DNA of 64,000 nucleotides from Streptomyces canus (GTDB lineage Bacteria > Actinomycetota > Actinomycetes > Streptomycetales > Streptomycetaceae). Positions within the stretch are counted from its first letter, which is position 1, and each line of letters opens with the position of its first letter. Shown here piece after piece: positions 51,430 through 60,191 of the stretch. A program made the translations under genes and the position numbers. The DNA lies in the NCBI RefSeq assembly GCF_030815415.1, contig NZ_JAUSWW010000001.1, forward strand, positions 5,518,001 to 5,582,000, read 5' to 3'. The notes beneath the pieces are model-generated. The model was not told where the DNA came from. It ran no database searches and saw only the letters and a list, made by a program, of their open reading frames with translations.

Positions 51430-53082
51430 ATGGAGACCGAGTCGGAGCCCTACGTCCGTCTTGCGACTCTGCGACAACTGCATCAGGTCATGGCGGACAT
51501 GAACACCGCCCGCTCCCTGGCGGACACCCTGCAGACCGTCGCCGACGGAGTGGTCACCGGCCTCGGCTACGAGCTGGCGTGCGTCAACCTCGTCCGCCCC
51601 GACGGCGACCTCGTCGTCGCCGCCTTCGCGGGCAACCCCGCCGCCGAGGCGCTCATCACCGGCCGGGTCGGCTCCCGTGACTCCTGGGAGCGCCGCCTGA
51701 GCATGGGTGAGAACTGGGGCGACCTGGTCTTCATCCCGCATACCGAGGGCTGGATCCTCGACGACGACGACGTACCGCAGTGGTACACCGACGGCCCCGC
51801 GCCCCGCTTCGAGGACGAGTGGCACCCCTCCGACCGGCTCTTCGCCCCCATGTTCACGCCCGGCGTCGGCGGCGCCGCCTGCGGTGAGCTGATCGGCGTG
51901 CTCTCCGTGGACCGGCCGCGCAACGGCCGCCGGCCGGGCGCCTGGGGACGCGAAGCGCTGCAGATGTACGCCTTCCAGGCCGCCATCGCGATCAGCAACG
52001 CGCGCCTGCGCGCCAACATGCAGCGCGCGCTGGTCCGGCTCGAGCGCGAACAGCAGGCACTCAGGGCGAGTGAAGAGAGCTTTCGGCAGGCCTTCGAGTA
52101 CGCCCCGTCCGGCATGGCCATCGCCGAGATGGGCGGCGACCAGCACGGCCGGATCCTGCGGACCAACGACGCCCTGTGCCGCCTCCTGGGCCGTCCCGCC
52201 TCCGCGATGCGCCGCTACTCCTTCTCCGACCTGGTCCACCCCGAGGACATCGGGACACTGCTGAGAACCTCGGCGGAGGGTGGACGCGCGGAGCTGCGCC
52301 TGGGCCGCCGCGACGGCACCTACCTGTGGGTCTCGCTCCGCAACTCCGTCGTCGCCGACGCCGCGGACGGCCCCCGGTTTCTCCTCACCCATGTCGAGGA
52401 CATAGAGGACCGCAAGCGCCGCGAGCTCCAGCTCGCCCACCGCGCCTCCCACGACTCCCTCACCGGCCTGCCGAACTCCGCCGAGCTGCGCGCCCGGCTC
52501 TCCGCGCGGCTGTGCAAGCGCCCCACCCACGCCGCCCTCGAATCCATCGACTCGGCCTTCGGCCACCCCGCCTACGACGCCAACGGCCACGGCTTCGACT
52601 TCCGGCCCGGCGCCGAGGCGTTCGACACCGCCTTCGATCACCATGTGCACACCGTCGCCCCCGAGGGTGAGCTCGACGACGGCACCAAGGGGCTCGCGGT
52701 CCTCTTCTGCGACCTCGACGGCTTCAAGTCGATCAACGACCGGTTCGGGCACAACGCCGGTGACGCGGTCCTCATCGAGGTCGCCCGCCGGCTGTCCCGG
52801 CAGGTCCGCGACGGCGACACCGTGGCCCGCCTCGGCGGCGACGAGTTCGTGATCCTCGCCGACGGCCTGGGCCGCGCGGACGCCGCCGACCTCGCCGTAC
52901 GCCTGCGCAACGAGATCATCCAGCCCATCCGCGCCGAGGGCCGGGCCGTCCGCGTCGGCGCCAGCTTCGGCATCGGCTGGGCGCACTGCGGGATGACGGC
53001 GGACGAAGTGCTGAAGTCCGCCGACGAGCGGATGTACGTAGAGAAACGATCTCGTCCCAAACAACACAGACGCGCGGGATGA
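51430..53082 (+). CDS. cdgB: Diguanylate cyclase CdgB (GAF-PAS-GGDEF)
   Basis: A 550-residue cytoplasmic protein. GAF-like domain (about 25-190), PAS/PAC (about 215-340, FEYAPSGMAIAEMGGDQHGR), then a GGDEF domain with RLGGDEFVIL and an intact RDGD (RxxD) product-inhibition site. No EAL domain. It makes c-di-GMP, the BldD ligand that holds back sporulation. ATG 51430 follows GGGAGGG; ATG 51385 and 51346 are in frame. An unusual acidic insertion (FGHPAYDANGHGFDFRPGAE) lies inside the GGDEF N-terminal part. Confidence 0.88.
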   Translation: METESEPYVRLATLRQLHQVMADMNTARSLADTLQTVADGVVTGLGYELACVNLVRPDGDLVVAAFAGNPAAEALITGRVGSRDSWERRLSMGENWGDLVFIPHTEGWILDDDDVPQWYTDGPAPRFEDEWHPSDRLFAPMFTPGVGGAACGELIGVLSVDRPRNGRRPGAWGREALQMYAFQAAIAISNARLRANMQRALVRLEREQQALRASEESFRQAFEYAPSGMAIAEMGGDQHGRILRTNDALCRLLGRPASAMRRYSFSDLVHPEDIGTLLRTSAEGGRAELRLGRRDGTYLWVSLRNSVVADAADGPRFLLTHVEDIEDRKRRELQLAHRASHDSLTGLPNSAELRARLSARLCKRPTHAALESIDSAFGHPAYDANGHGFDFRPGAEAFDTAFDHHVHTVAPEGELDDGTKGLAVLFCDLDGFKSINDRFGHNAGDAVLIEVARRLSRQVRDGDTVARLGGDEFVILADGLGRADAADLAVRLRNEIIQPIRAEGRAVRVGASFGIGWAHCGMTADEVLKSADERMYVEKRSRPKQHRRAG

Positions 53083-53201
53083 TCCCCAGGTCAGCGAGCT
53101 GATGCGATCCGAGTCACCCGTTTGGGGCAGCAGGAGCGGGTAGGCTCGCCATTCACCACGCGTACCGCATCCGTCCCCGCACCTGCTGAGGAGTACCTGG
53201 G

Positions 53202-54155
53202 ATGACGTCCGGCACCACCGGCGCGAACACGCCGCCCGAGGACGACGACCCGTTCGGCTACCTCTACGCCGACGGACAGGCCAACGGAGCCCAGCCGCCC
53301 TCCGGCGGCTACGGCTATCCGGGCTCCGTCAACCGGGTGCGCGCGGTCGGCCAGCGCCAGTACGGGCAGCCGCAGCAGCAGTCCACCGCGCCGTACGGCC
53401 AGGTGCCGCAGCAGCAGGGCGCCCACGGCCAGCCCAACAGCGCGCACTACGCGGCGCCGGAGACCTTCCCGGGCGGCGCCCCCACCACCCAGCACCCGCA
53501 GCAGGGGTACAGCGGTGGCGGTCGCGGCCGGGGTCCCAACACCAAGGGCCTGCTGATCGGTGCCATCGCGGTGGTCGCCGCGGTCGTCATCGGCATCGGG
53601 GTGGCGATGCTGGGCGGCGACGGCGACGACGACGCCTCCGGCAACCAGGCCTCCGCCACGCCCTCGTCCCAGCAGAGCAGCGAGCCGAGCCAGGCCGCCA
53701 GCAGCGCGGCGGCCGACGAGGAGGACCTGCCGAAGACCGACGCCAAGGCCCTCGCGCTCGGCCCCGGTGTGACCACGGCGACGGACATCAAGGGCGCCAA
53801 GGCGGGCGGCGGTGTCTACCTCAACGGCTTCAACGCCGTCGGCGCCTCGGTCACGTGGAACGTCAGCGGTGTCCCCAAGACCGGCAAGTACACGCTGTAC
53901 GTCGGCTACAGCGTCCCCGGCAAGGACGCCACCGCCACCCTCACGATCAACGGCACGGCCTCCACCACGCCGGTCGGCATGGACAACTACGCGCACGCCG
54001 CCGAGGGCGACTACACCAAGGGCTGGACGCAGACCTACAACTGGGTTCAGCTCAACAAGGGCTCGAACACCATCAAGGTCTCCTGCGAGCAGGGCAACCA
54101 GTGCGACGCCCTGCTCGACCAGATGTGGCTCGTCAAGGGCTGGGTCAAGTCCTGA
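53202..54155 (+). CDS. Membrane-anchored CBM35-like domain protein
   Basis: A 317-residue protein. Residues 1-115 are a disordered Gln/Pro/Gly-rich cytoplasmic region (QYGQPQQQSTAPYGQ). About 117-138 is a membrane helix (GLLIGAIAVVAAVVIGIGVA). After a Ser/Ala linker, residues about 185-317 form a carbohydrate-binding-like beta sandwich (GVYLNGFNAVGASVTWNVSG, KYTLYVGYSVPGKDATATLT, YNWVQLNKGSNTIKVSCEQG) with a Cys pair near the end. It probably displays a sugar-binding module outside the cell. ATG 53202 after GAGGAG. Confidence 0.78.
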   Translation: MTSGTTGANTPPEDDDPFGYLYADGQANGAQPPSGGYGYPGSVNRVRAVGQRQYGQPQQQSTAPYGQVPQQQGAHGQPNSAHYAAPETFPGGAPTTQHPQQGYSGGGRGRGPNTKGLLIGAIAVVAAVVIGIGVAMLGGDGDDDASGNQASATPSSQQSSEPSQAASSAAADEEDLPKTDAKALALGPGVTTATDIKGAKAGGGVYLNGFNAVGASVTWNVSGVPKTGKYTLYVGYSVPGKDATATLTINGTASTTPVGMDNYAHAAEGDYTKGWTQTYNWVQLNKGSNTIKVSCEQGNQCDALLDQMWLVKGWVKS

Positions 54156-54161
54156 CGGCAC

Positions 54162-55091
54162 TCAGGCCGCGGTGACCTCACTCGTCACCGCGACCCGCCC
54201 CCGCAACTCCGCATAGGCGGACGGGTCGAACTCGCCCGCCACCGGCGCCAGTACCGTCGCCGCCGACAGTGCCACCGCGCGGGCAAGCCGGTCCGGCCAC
54301 GGCAGCTGTTCGACCAGCCCCGACAGCAGTCCCGCGACCGCGGAGTCCCCGGCGCCCGTCGGATTGCCGTGCACACGGGACGGCGGGGTGGCGCGCCAGC
54401 GGCCCTCGGGGGACGCGGCGAGGAGGCCCTCCGCACCGAGAGACGTGACGACCGCCCGGGCACCCCGCCGCCGCGCGTCCTGCGTGGCGCGCAACGGCTC
54501 GTGGGATCCCGTCAGTTCGGCCAGCTCGTCGGCGTTCGGCTTGATGATGTCCGGGCGGGCCGCGACCCCACGCCGCAGGGCTTCGCCGCTGGTGTCGAGG
54601 AGGACCGGGACCCCGGCCGCGCGAGCCGTCCGCACCAGCCCCGCGTACGCCCCCACCGGCACCCCCGGCGGCAGGCTGCCGCACAGGGCGACCGCGGCCA
54701 TCGACGGGAGCAGATCCTCGTACGCCTCCTGGAAGGCGGACCACTCGGCGGGCGTGACGGTCGGGCCGGGCTCGTTCAACTGGGTGGTGTCGCCGCTCTG
54801 TTCGTCCACCACCGCTATCGTGCGCCGGGTCGCGCCGGTGACCGGGACGAGCGCGTCCACCACGCCGGGTGCCGCCGTGAGCTGCTCCTGGACGACCCTG
54901 CCCGTGGCGCCGCCCGCGAAGCCGGTGACCGTCACCTCGTGACCGAGGGCCGCGAGCACCCGGGCCACGTTCAGGCCCTTGCCGCCCGGGCGTTCCGTCA
55001 CCTCGGAGACCCGGTGGGAGGCGTGCGGCCTGAGGTCCCGCACGCGATAGGTGATGTCGAGAGCGGTGTTCAGCGTGACCGTGAGGATCAC
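54162..55091 (-). CDS. 1-phosphofructokinase-like PfkB sugar kinase
   Basis: A 309-residue ribokinase-fold kinase of the FruK/LacC/TagB type: LTVTLNTALDITYRV at the start, VTERPGGKGLNVARVLAALG (PfkB signature 1) and NPTGAGDSAVAGLLSGLVEQ with catalytic Asp in GAGD. It phosphorylates a sugar phosphate (fructose-1-P or tagatose-6-P). It sits next to nagA, so a role in hexosamine or tagatose phosphate use is possible. ATG 55091. Confidence 0.85.
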   Translation of the reverse strand: MILTVTLNTALDITYRVRDLRPHASHRVSEVTERPGGKGLNVARVLAALGHEVTVTGFAGGATGRVVQEQLTAAPGVVDALVPVTGATRRTIAVVDEQSGDTTQLNEPGPTVTPAEWSAFQEAYEDLLPSMAAVALCGSLPPGVPVGAYAGLVRTARAAGVPVLLDTSGEALRRGVAARPDIIKPNADELAELTGSHEPLRATQDARRRGARAVVTSLGAEGLLAASPEGRWRATPPSRVHGNPTGAGDSAVAGLLSGLVEQLPWPDRLARAVALSAATVLAPVAGEFDPSAYAELRGRVAVTSEVTAA

Positions 55092-55226
55092 CTGGATCGA
55101 CCTCCCCCGAGGAAAGAAATTCAGAACGGGCTTGCTGTCACCGTCCGTCCGAAGAGCTGATCACGCCAAACGGACGGCGGCCCTCCCAGTCTCCCAGGAC
55201 GGCCGCCGCCTCAACAGGTGGACACA

Positions 55227-56465
55227 TCAGCCCAGTTGGGGATCGACCACCCATTCACCGCGTCGCATCACGCCTTTGAGGGCGAATTGATGGTCAAGAA
55301 GTACCAGGTCGGCGTACTTGCCCGGCTCCAGCGAGCCGATCGTGTCGTACATCCCCAGCAGCCGGGCCGGGTTGGCGGACAGCGCCGCCACGGTGTCCTC
55401 GACGGACAGCCGGTCGACCGTCACCGCCCGCTGGAACGCGCGGTCCTGGGTGAGCGTGGAGCCCGCGATCGAACCGCCCTCCACGAGCCGCGCCACGCCC
55501 TCGCTGACCTCGACCTCCAGCGGGCCGAGCATGTAGCGGCCGTCGCCGAAACCGGCCGCGTCCATCGCGTCCGTGATGAACGCGACCCGGTCCGCACCCG
55601 CGTGATGGAACGCCAGCTGGAGGGCGGCCGGGTGGAGGTGGGTGCCGTCGTTGATCAGCTCGACCGTGATGCGCTCGTCCTCCAGGAGGGCGGCGATCGG
55701 GCCCGGGGTGCGGTGGCCGAGCGTGGGCATCGCGTTGAACAGGTGCGTCGCGACGGTCGCGCCCGCGTCGATCGCCTGCACCGTCTGCTCGTACGTCGCG
55801 TCCGTGTGGCCGATCGCCGCGATGACGCCGTGTTCGGCGAGCAGGCGTACGGAGTCGATGCCGCCGGGAAGTTCGGTGGCGAGGGTGACCATCTTGGCCT
55901 TGCCGCGCGCCGCGTCGATCAGCTTGCGGACCTCCGCCGGGTCCGGGTCGCGCAGCAGTTCCTCGGAGTGGGCGCCCTTGCGGCAGGGGGAGATGAAGGG
56001 GCCCTCGAAGTGGATGCCGGCGATGTCGCCCTGCTCGGCGAGCTCGGACAGCAGGCCCGCCCGCTGGGCCAGGAAGTCCATGTCGCCGGTGACGGTGGAG
56101 GCGACGAGGGTGGTGGTGCCGTGGAGGCGGTGGGTGTGGATGCCGTGGAGTACGTCATCGGTGGCGCCCGAGGTGAACGAGGCACCGCCGCCGCCGTGGT
56201 TGTGGAGGTCCACGAAGCCGGGGACCAGGGTGTAGCCGGTGACGTCGATGACCTGGGCGTTGTCCGGGGCGCTGCCGGCGATCCGGACGCCGTCGATGAT
56301 CACTCGGCCGTCTGTGACGGTTCCGGTGGGGAGGACGACCGTTGCGCCGGACAGGACGAGGGGGGACTTGTCCGTCGCGGGGTGCGGGCTCGTCGTGGCT
56401 GGTCGCGCCCGCGCGGCGGTAGCCGCAAATTCAGCGCTGTCCCGAGCCCCTAGCGGCGTTGCCAT
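55227..56465 (-). CDS. nagA: N-acetylglucosamine-6-phosphate deacetylase
   Basis: A 412-residue amidohydrolase. The first 35 residues are an Ala/Pro-rich extension. Metal motif DLHNHGGGGASF, then IAGIHFEGPFISPCRKGAHS, IAAIGHTDATYEQT and the catalytic Asp in VAFITDAMDAAGFGDG. It deacetylates GlcNAc-6-P to GlcN-6-P. ATG 56465 overlaps the nagK stop by one base (TGATG), so the genes are coupled. Probably under DasR through the dre sites upstream of nagK. Confidence 0.93.
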   Translation of the reverse strand: MATPLGARDSAEFAATAARARPATTSPHPATDKSPLVLSGATVVLPTGTVTDGRVIIDGVRIAGSAPDNAQVIDVTGYTLVPGFVDLHNHGGGGASFTSGATDDVLHGIHTHRLHGTTTLVASTVTGDMDFLAQRAGLLSELAEQGDIAGIHFEGPFISPCRKGAHSEELLRDPDPAEVRKLIDAARGKAKMVTLATELPGGIDSVRLLAEHGVIAAIGHTDATYEQTVQAIDAGATVATHLFNAMPTLGHRTPGPIAALLEDERITVELINDGTHLHPAALQLAFHHAGADRVAFITDAMDAAGFGDGRYMLGPLEVEVSEGVARLVEGGSIAGSTLTQDRAFQRAVTVDRLSVEDTVAALSANPARLLGMYDTIGSLEPGKYADLVLLDHQFALKGVMRRGEWVVDPQLG

Positions 56466-57409
56466 CAGGGGGTTACCTCCGTACGGTCCGTTGTGTCGAG
56501 GAGATCCCAGGCCAGCAGGCCTGCGCCCAGGCAACCCGCCGTGTCGCCCAGGGCAGCCGGGACGATCGTCGGCAGCTTCTGGAAAGTGATCCGCCGCCGG
56601 ACGGCGTCCCGCAGTGGTGTGAACAAGGTTTCCCCCGCCTCGGCCAGGCCGCCACCGATGATCAGGGTGCGGGGGTCCAGGAGGGTGAGGGCGGTGACCA
56701 GGCCGTCGGCGAGGGCGTCGACCGCGTTCTGCCAGACCTGTGCGGCTCGGGGGTCCCCGGAGCGCACCGCCTTCGCGCAGTCCGCCGCGTCCGCGTCCGG
56801 GTCCCCGCAGGCGGCGGCCCATGCCTCGCTGACGGCCGCCGCGGAGGCGTACCGCTCCAGACAGCCGTGCTGGCCGCAGGGGCAGGGGGTGCCGCCGGGG
56901 CGTACGACGATGTGGCCGATCTCGCCCGCGAAGCCGTGCGCACCCGCCTCCACCCGGCCGGCGATGCCGATGGCGCCCGCGATGCCGGTGCCCAGGGGGA
57001 CGAAGAGGAAGCGGTCGGCGCCCCGGCCGGCGCCGATGCGGCCCTCGGCGAGACCGCCGGTGCGGACGTCGTGGCCGAGGGCGACGGGGACGCCCGCGAG
57101 CCTTTGGGTGAGCAGCGCGCGCAGCGGTACGTCGCGCCAGCCGAGGTTGGCGGCGTAGGCGGCGATGCCGTGCTCGGCGTCGACGATGCCGGGGACGGCG
57201 ACGCCGGCGGCGGACGCGGGCTCGCCGAGGTGCTCGGCGCCGTACGCGCGCAGCTCGGCGGCGAAGTCGAGGATGCCCTCGACGACCGCGTCCGGGCCGC
57301 GCTCACGGCCGGTCGCCCGGCGGGCCTGGTGGAGCAGCTCGCCGGAGGCGCCGACGAGGGCGGCCTTCATTCCGGTGCCGCCCACATCGAGGGCGATGAC
57401 ATGTCTCAC
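56465..57409 (-). CDS. nagK: ROK-family N-acetylglucosamine kinase
   Basis: A 314-residue ROK sugar kinase. ATP motif VIALDVGGTGMKAALVG at the N-terminus, GAHGFAGEIGHIVVRPGGTP with the catalytic region, and the zinc motif CPCGQHGCLERYAS (C-x-C-G-x-x-G-C-x-E). It phosphorylates GlcNAc to GlcNAc-6-P for NagA. GTG 57409. Divergent from the sugar-binding lipoprotein, with two dre-like sites between. Confidence 0.88.
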   Translation of the reverse strand: MRHVIALDVGGTGMKAALVGASGELLHQARRATGRERGPDAVVEGILDFAAELRAYGAEHLGEPASAAGVAVPGIVDAEHGIAAYAANLGWRDVPLRALLTQRLAGVPVALGHDVRTGGLAEGRIGAGRGADRFLFVPLGTGIAGAIGIAGRVEAGAHGFAGEIGHIVVRPGGTPCPCGQHGCLERYASAAAVSEAWAAACGDPDADAADCAKAVRSGDPRAAQVWQNAVDALADGLVTALTLLDPRTLIIGGGLAEAGETLFTPLRDAVRRRITFQKLPTIVPAALGDTAGCLGAGLLAWDLLDTTDRTEVTP

Positions 57410-57436
57410 GGGGGTAGTGTGGCCCGGCGACCCGTG

Positions 57437-57469
57437 AGAGGTCTAGTCCACTTACGTGGTGTAGACCTT
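57437..57469. promoter_or_regulatory. Two DasR (dre) operator-like sites
   Basis: AGAGGTCTAGTCCACT (57437-57452) and ACGTGGTGTAGACCTT (57454-57469) both fit the dre pattern (AGTGGTCTAGACCACT) with a few mismatches. They are nearly adjacent, between nagK and the sugar-binding protein gene. DasR control of nagKA is established in S. coelicolor. Confidence 0.75.
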
Positions 57470-57478
57470 ATGTCTGAC

Positions 57479-57493
57479 CTTTCGAAAGTTTCG
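57479..57493. promoter_or_regulatory. Overlapping palindromes before the sugar-binding gene
   Basis: CTTTCGAAAG (57479-57488) and CGAAAGTTTCG (57483-57493) are both perfect palindromes and overlap. They lie 12 bp before the GTG of the binding-protein gene. CGAAA-NN-TTTCG-like boxes are known before Streptomyces polysaccharide-use genes. A second regulator beside DasR is inferred. Confidence 0.4.
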
Positions 57494-57504
57494 ACGATCA
57501 CGAT

Positions 57505-58788
57505 GTGGGGTTCTCGGCAGTGCAGCGGCGTAGGACAGGAACGATCGCGGTGGTGTCCGCACTGGGCATGACGGCGGTACTCGGCGGCTGCGGAGCCGGG
57601 GCGGACTCCGACGAGGTGACGCTGAGGCTGGTCGCCGCCGACTACGGAGACAGCGAGGCCAACAGCTCGCAGAAGTACTGGGACGGGCTCGTCGAGCAGT
57701 ACGAGAAGAAGCACCCGAACGTGACGGTCGACGTCAGCGTCTACTCCTGGAACGACGTCGACCGCAAGGTCAAGGAGATGGTCGCCGCCGGGGACGCGCC
57801 CGACATGGCGCAGATCGGCGCGTACGCCGACTACGCCGCCGACGACCTCCTCTACTCGGCCGACGAACTGCTCTCCATCTCCACGCAGGCCGACTTCGCC
57901 GCGCAGTTCGCCTCCGCGGGGGAGGTGGACGGGACGCAGTACGGCATGCCGTTCGCGGCCTCCACCCGGCTGCTCTTCTACAACAAGACCCTCTTCGCCG
58001 AGGCCGGCCTCAGCGCGCCCAAGACCTGGGACCAGCTCGCCGCGGACGCCGCCGCGCTCAAGGCGGACGGGGTGAAGTACCCGTACGCCCTCCCGCTCGG
58101 GTCGGAGGAGGCGCAGGCCGAGACCATGCAGTGGCTGCTGAGCGGCGGGGGCGGCTACACCGAGAACCTCGGCACGTCGTACGGCATCGACTCCGCCGAG
58201 AACGTCGCCACCCTCACCTGGCTCAAGGACGACCTCGTCGGCAAGGGACTGACCGGGCCCGTCGCGCCGGGGAAGCTGAACCGGGCCGACGCGTTCGCCG
58301 CGTTCGCGAACGGGCAGGTCGGGATGCTCAACGGACATCCCACCCTGATGCAGATGGCCGCCAAGAAGGGCGTGAAGTTCGGCATGGTGCCGATGCCCGG
58401 GGTCGACGGCCAGACCAAGGTCTCCATGGGGGTCGCCGACTGGATGACGGCCTTCAAACAGAACGGCCACGCCGAGCAGGTCGGGGACTTCCTCGACTTC
58501 GTCTACGACGAGAAGAACGTCCTCGCCTTCTCGCGCGAGTACGACCTGCTGCCGGTCACCGCGTCCGCGTCCGACGTCATGAGCACGGCCGCGCGGGACA
58601 AGGACCTGCGGCCGTTCCTGGAGGAGCTTCCGCTGTCCGAGCTGTATCCGGTCGGGCGGACGTCCTGGGCCACGGTGAGCGCGGCGGTGAAGAAGCGGAT
58701 CGGGGGCGCGGTGGTGTCCGGCGGCAGCCCTACGGCGGTCCTCGCCGGGCTTCAGTCGACGGCGTTGCGGGCGGAGAGCGGGGAGTAG
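57505..58788 (+). CDS. Extracellular sugar-binding lipoprotein of an ABC transporter
   Basis: A 427-residue solute-binding protein. Signal peptide with lipobox VLGGC, Cys29. The mature part is the SBP_1 (MalE-like) fold: TLRLVAADYGDSEANSSQKY, TRLLFYNKTLFAEAGL, PKTWDQLAADAAAL and LNGHPTLMQMAAKKGVKFGM. The genes before and after are not permeases, so it is an orphan binding protein that would need distant permeases and MsiK. DasR sites suggest an amino-sugar ligand. GTG 57505 is in frame with the signal; GTG 57520 is the alternative. Confidence 0.88.
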   Translation: MGFSAVQRRRTGTIAVVSALGMTAVLGGCGAGADSDEVTLRLVAADYGDSEANSSQKYWDGLVEQYEKKHPNVTVDVSVYSWNDVDRKVKEMVAAGDAPDMAQIGAYADYAADDLLYSADELLSISTQADFAAQFASAGEVDGTQYGMPFAASTRLLFYNKTLFAEAGLSAPKTWDQLAADAAALKADGVKYPYALPLGSEEAQAETMQWLLSGGGGYTENLGTSYGIDSAENVATLTWLKDDLVGKGLTGPVAPGKLNRADAFAAFANGQVGMLNGHPTLMQMAAKKGVKFGMVPMPGVDGQTKVSMGVADWMTAFKQNGHAEQVGDFLDFVYDEKNVLAFSREYDLLPVTASASDVMSTAARDKDLRPFLEELPLSELYPVGRTSWATVSAAVKKRIGGAVVSGGSPTAVLAGLQSTALRAESGE

Positions 58789-58821
58789 GCGTTGTCGGTG
58801 GCGGCGGCTACCGTGCGGGGC

Positions 58822-59058
58822 ATGGACGACCAGGACGGGCTCGGGGCCCGGGAGCGGGCGATCCTCGTCCTCGAGCGGCGGGGGTTCGCCGGGCCGGGGG
58901 CGAAGGAGCGGGCGATACGGGAGGAACTGGGCCTGGTGCCGGTTCGCTACTACCAGCTCCTGAACGCCCTGCTCGACGACCCACGAGCCCTCGCCTTCGA
59001 CCCGGTCACGGTGAACCGCCTGCGCCGCGTAAGGGACTCCCGCAGATCGGAGAGGTGA
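58822..59058 (+). CDS. DUF3263 family protein
   Basis: A 78-residue helical protein: MDDQDGLGARERAILVLERR, then GFAGPGAKERAIREELGLVP, VRYYQLLNALLDDPRALAFD and a basic end RRVRDSRRSER. It is the typical length for DUF3263, an HTH-like small protein of actinobacteria. TACCGT (58809-58814) lies 7 nt before ATG 58822, so the message may be leaderless. Function unknown. Upstream of the trehalose genes. Confidence 0.85.
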   Translation: MDDQDGLGARERAILVLERRGFAGPGAKERAIREELGLVPVRYYQLLNALLDDPRALAFDPVTVNRLRRVRDSRRSER

Positions 59059-59071
59059 CCCTCGGGTTTCC

Positions 59072-59312
59072 TCGCCCCCGCCGCCCCTACCCGTTCCCAT
59101 CCCCAGGGGCATGCCGCCCCTTCGACCCCGCTCCCAGGGGGCGCCGCCCCCTGGACCCCCGCTCCTCAAACGCCGGAGGGGCTGAATTCACTGACGCCGG
59201 TCCGTACAACTCAGCCCGTCCGGCGTTTGAGGACGAGGCCCTTTCGGGGCCGAAGCGGGGGTCTGGGGGCGGCAGCCCCCAGGGGCGGGACGGGTAGGGG
59301 CGGCGGGGGCGA
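59072..59312. repeat. Large imperfect inverted repeat
   Basis: The outer arms match perfectly over 22 bp (59072-59093 and 59291-59312). Further in, the CTCCTCAAACGCCGG segment (from about 59162) is mirrored by CCGGCGTTTGAGGA (from about 59221). This fits a repeat commonly seen between Streptomyces genes. It could fold into a long stem and stop transcription. No gene lies in this stretch. Confidence 0.65.
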
Positions 59313-59330
59313 AGACATTAGGGTCGGCGT

Positions 59331-60191
59331 ATGGGCAGCCCTACGCACGTCATGGACGAGTCAATGCCGACGCCGGTCACTCAGGTCGGGCGGGACGGAC
59401 TGGACGCCATCGTCAGCCGGCCCGGCAGAGCCGTTGTCGCGTTCGACTTCGACGGGACGCTCGCGCCGATCGTGGCGGACCCCGAGCAGGCCCGCGCGCA
59501 CCCGGAGGCCGCGGCCGCGCTCGCCGCACTCGCCCCGAAGGTCGCCTCCGTCGCGGTGATCACCGGACGCCCACCCGGCGTGGCCGTACGGCTCGGCGGG
59601 TTCGACGGGACGCCGGGACTCGACCACCTCGTCGTCCTCGGCCACTACGGCGCCGAACGCTGGGACGCCGCCACCGGCGACATCACCGCCCCGCCGCCCC
59701 ACCCCGGCGTCGCCCACGCCCGCGCCGAGCTGCCCGGGTTCCTCGATCGGATCGGCGCCTGGCAGGGCACGTGGATCGAGGAGAAGGGCCGCGCCCTCGC
59801 CGTCCACACCCGCCGCGCCGTAGACCCCCAGGCCGCCTTCGAGGCACTGCGCGCACCCCTCACCGACCTCGCCACCCGCCACGGCCTCATCGTCGAACCC
59901 GGCCGGCTGGTGCTGGAACTGCGGCCGCCCGGCATGGACAAGGGCGTGGCCCTGACGGAGTACGTCCGTGAACTGGGCGCCGAGGCCGTGCTGTACGCGG
60001 GCGACGACCTGGGCGACCTCCCCGCCTACTCCGCCGTCGACAAGCTCCGCTCCGACGGCGTGCCCGGCCTGCTGGTGTGCAGCGCCGGCAGCGAGGAGGT
60101 TCCCGAGCTGAAGGACCGGGCCGATCTCGTCGTCGACGGTCCGCAGGGTGTCGTAGGGCTGCTGAGGGCGCTCGCCGCTCAGCTGGGCTGA
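59331..60191 (+). CDS. otsB: Trehalose-6-phosphate phosphatase
   Basis: A 286-residue HAD-family phosphatase. The DxDxT motif is VVAFDFDGTLAPIVADP; VAVITGRPPGVAVRLGGF and VLGHYGAERWDAATGD follow; motif IV is AVLYAGDDLGDLPAYSAV. It removes phosphate from trehalose-6-P made by OtsA. ATG 59331 is taken; MDESMPT (59352) is a possible start. Its 3' end overlaps that of the convergent otsA by 13 bp. Confidence 0.92.
   Translation: MGSPTHVMDESMPTPVTQVGRDGLDAIVSRPGRAVVAFDFDGTLAPIVADPEQARAHPEAAAALAALAPKVASVAVITGRPPGVAVRLGGFDGTPGLDHLVVLGHYGAERWDAATGDITAPPPHPGVAHARAELPGFLDRIGAWQGTWIEEKGRALAVHTRRAVDPQAAFEALRAPLTDLATRHGLIVEPGRLVLELRPPGMDKGVALTEYVRELGAEAVLYAGDDLGDLPAYSAVDKLRSDGVPGLLVCSAGSEEVPELKDRADLVVDGPQGVVGLLRALAAQLG

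Noticed and set aside
59059..59330. A small gene in the inverted repeat before otsB
   Set aside because: The frames are driven by the GC-rich repeat arms and have no ribosome site.
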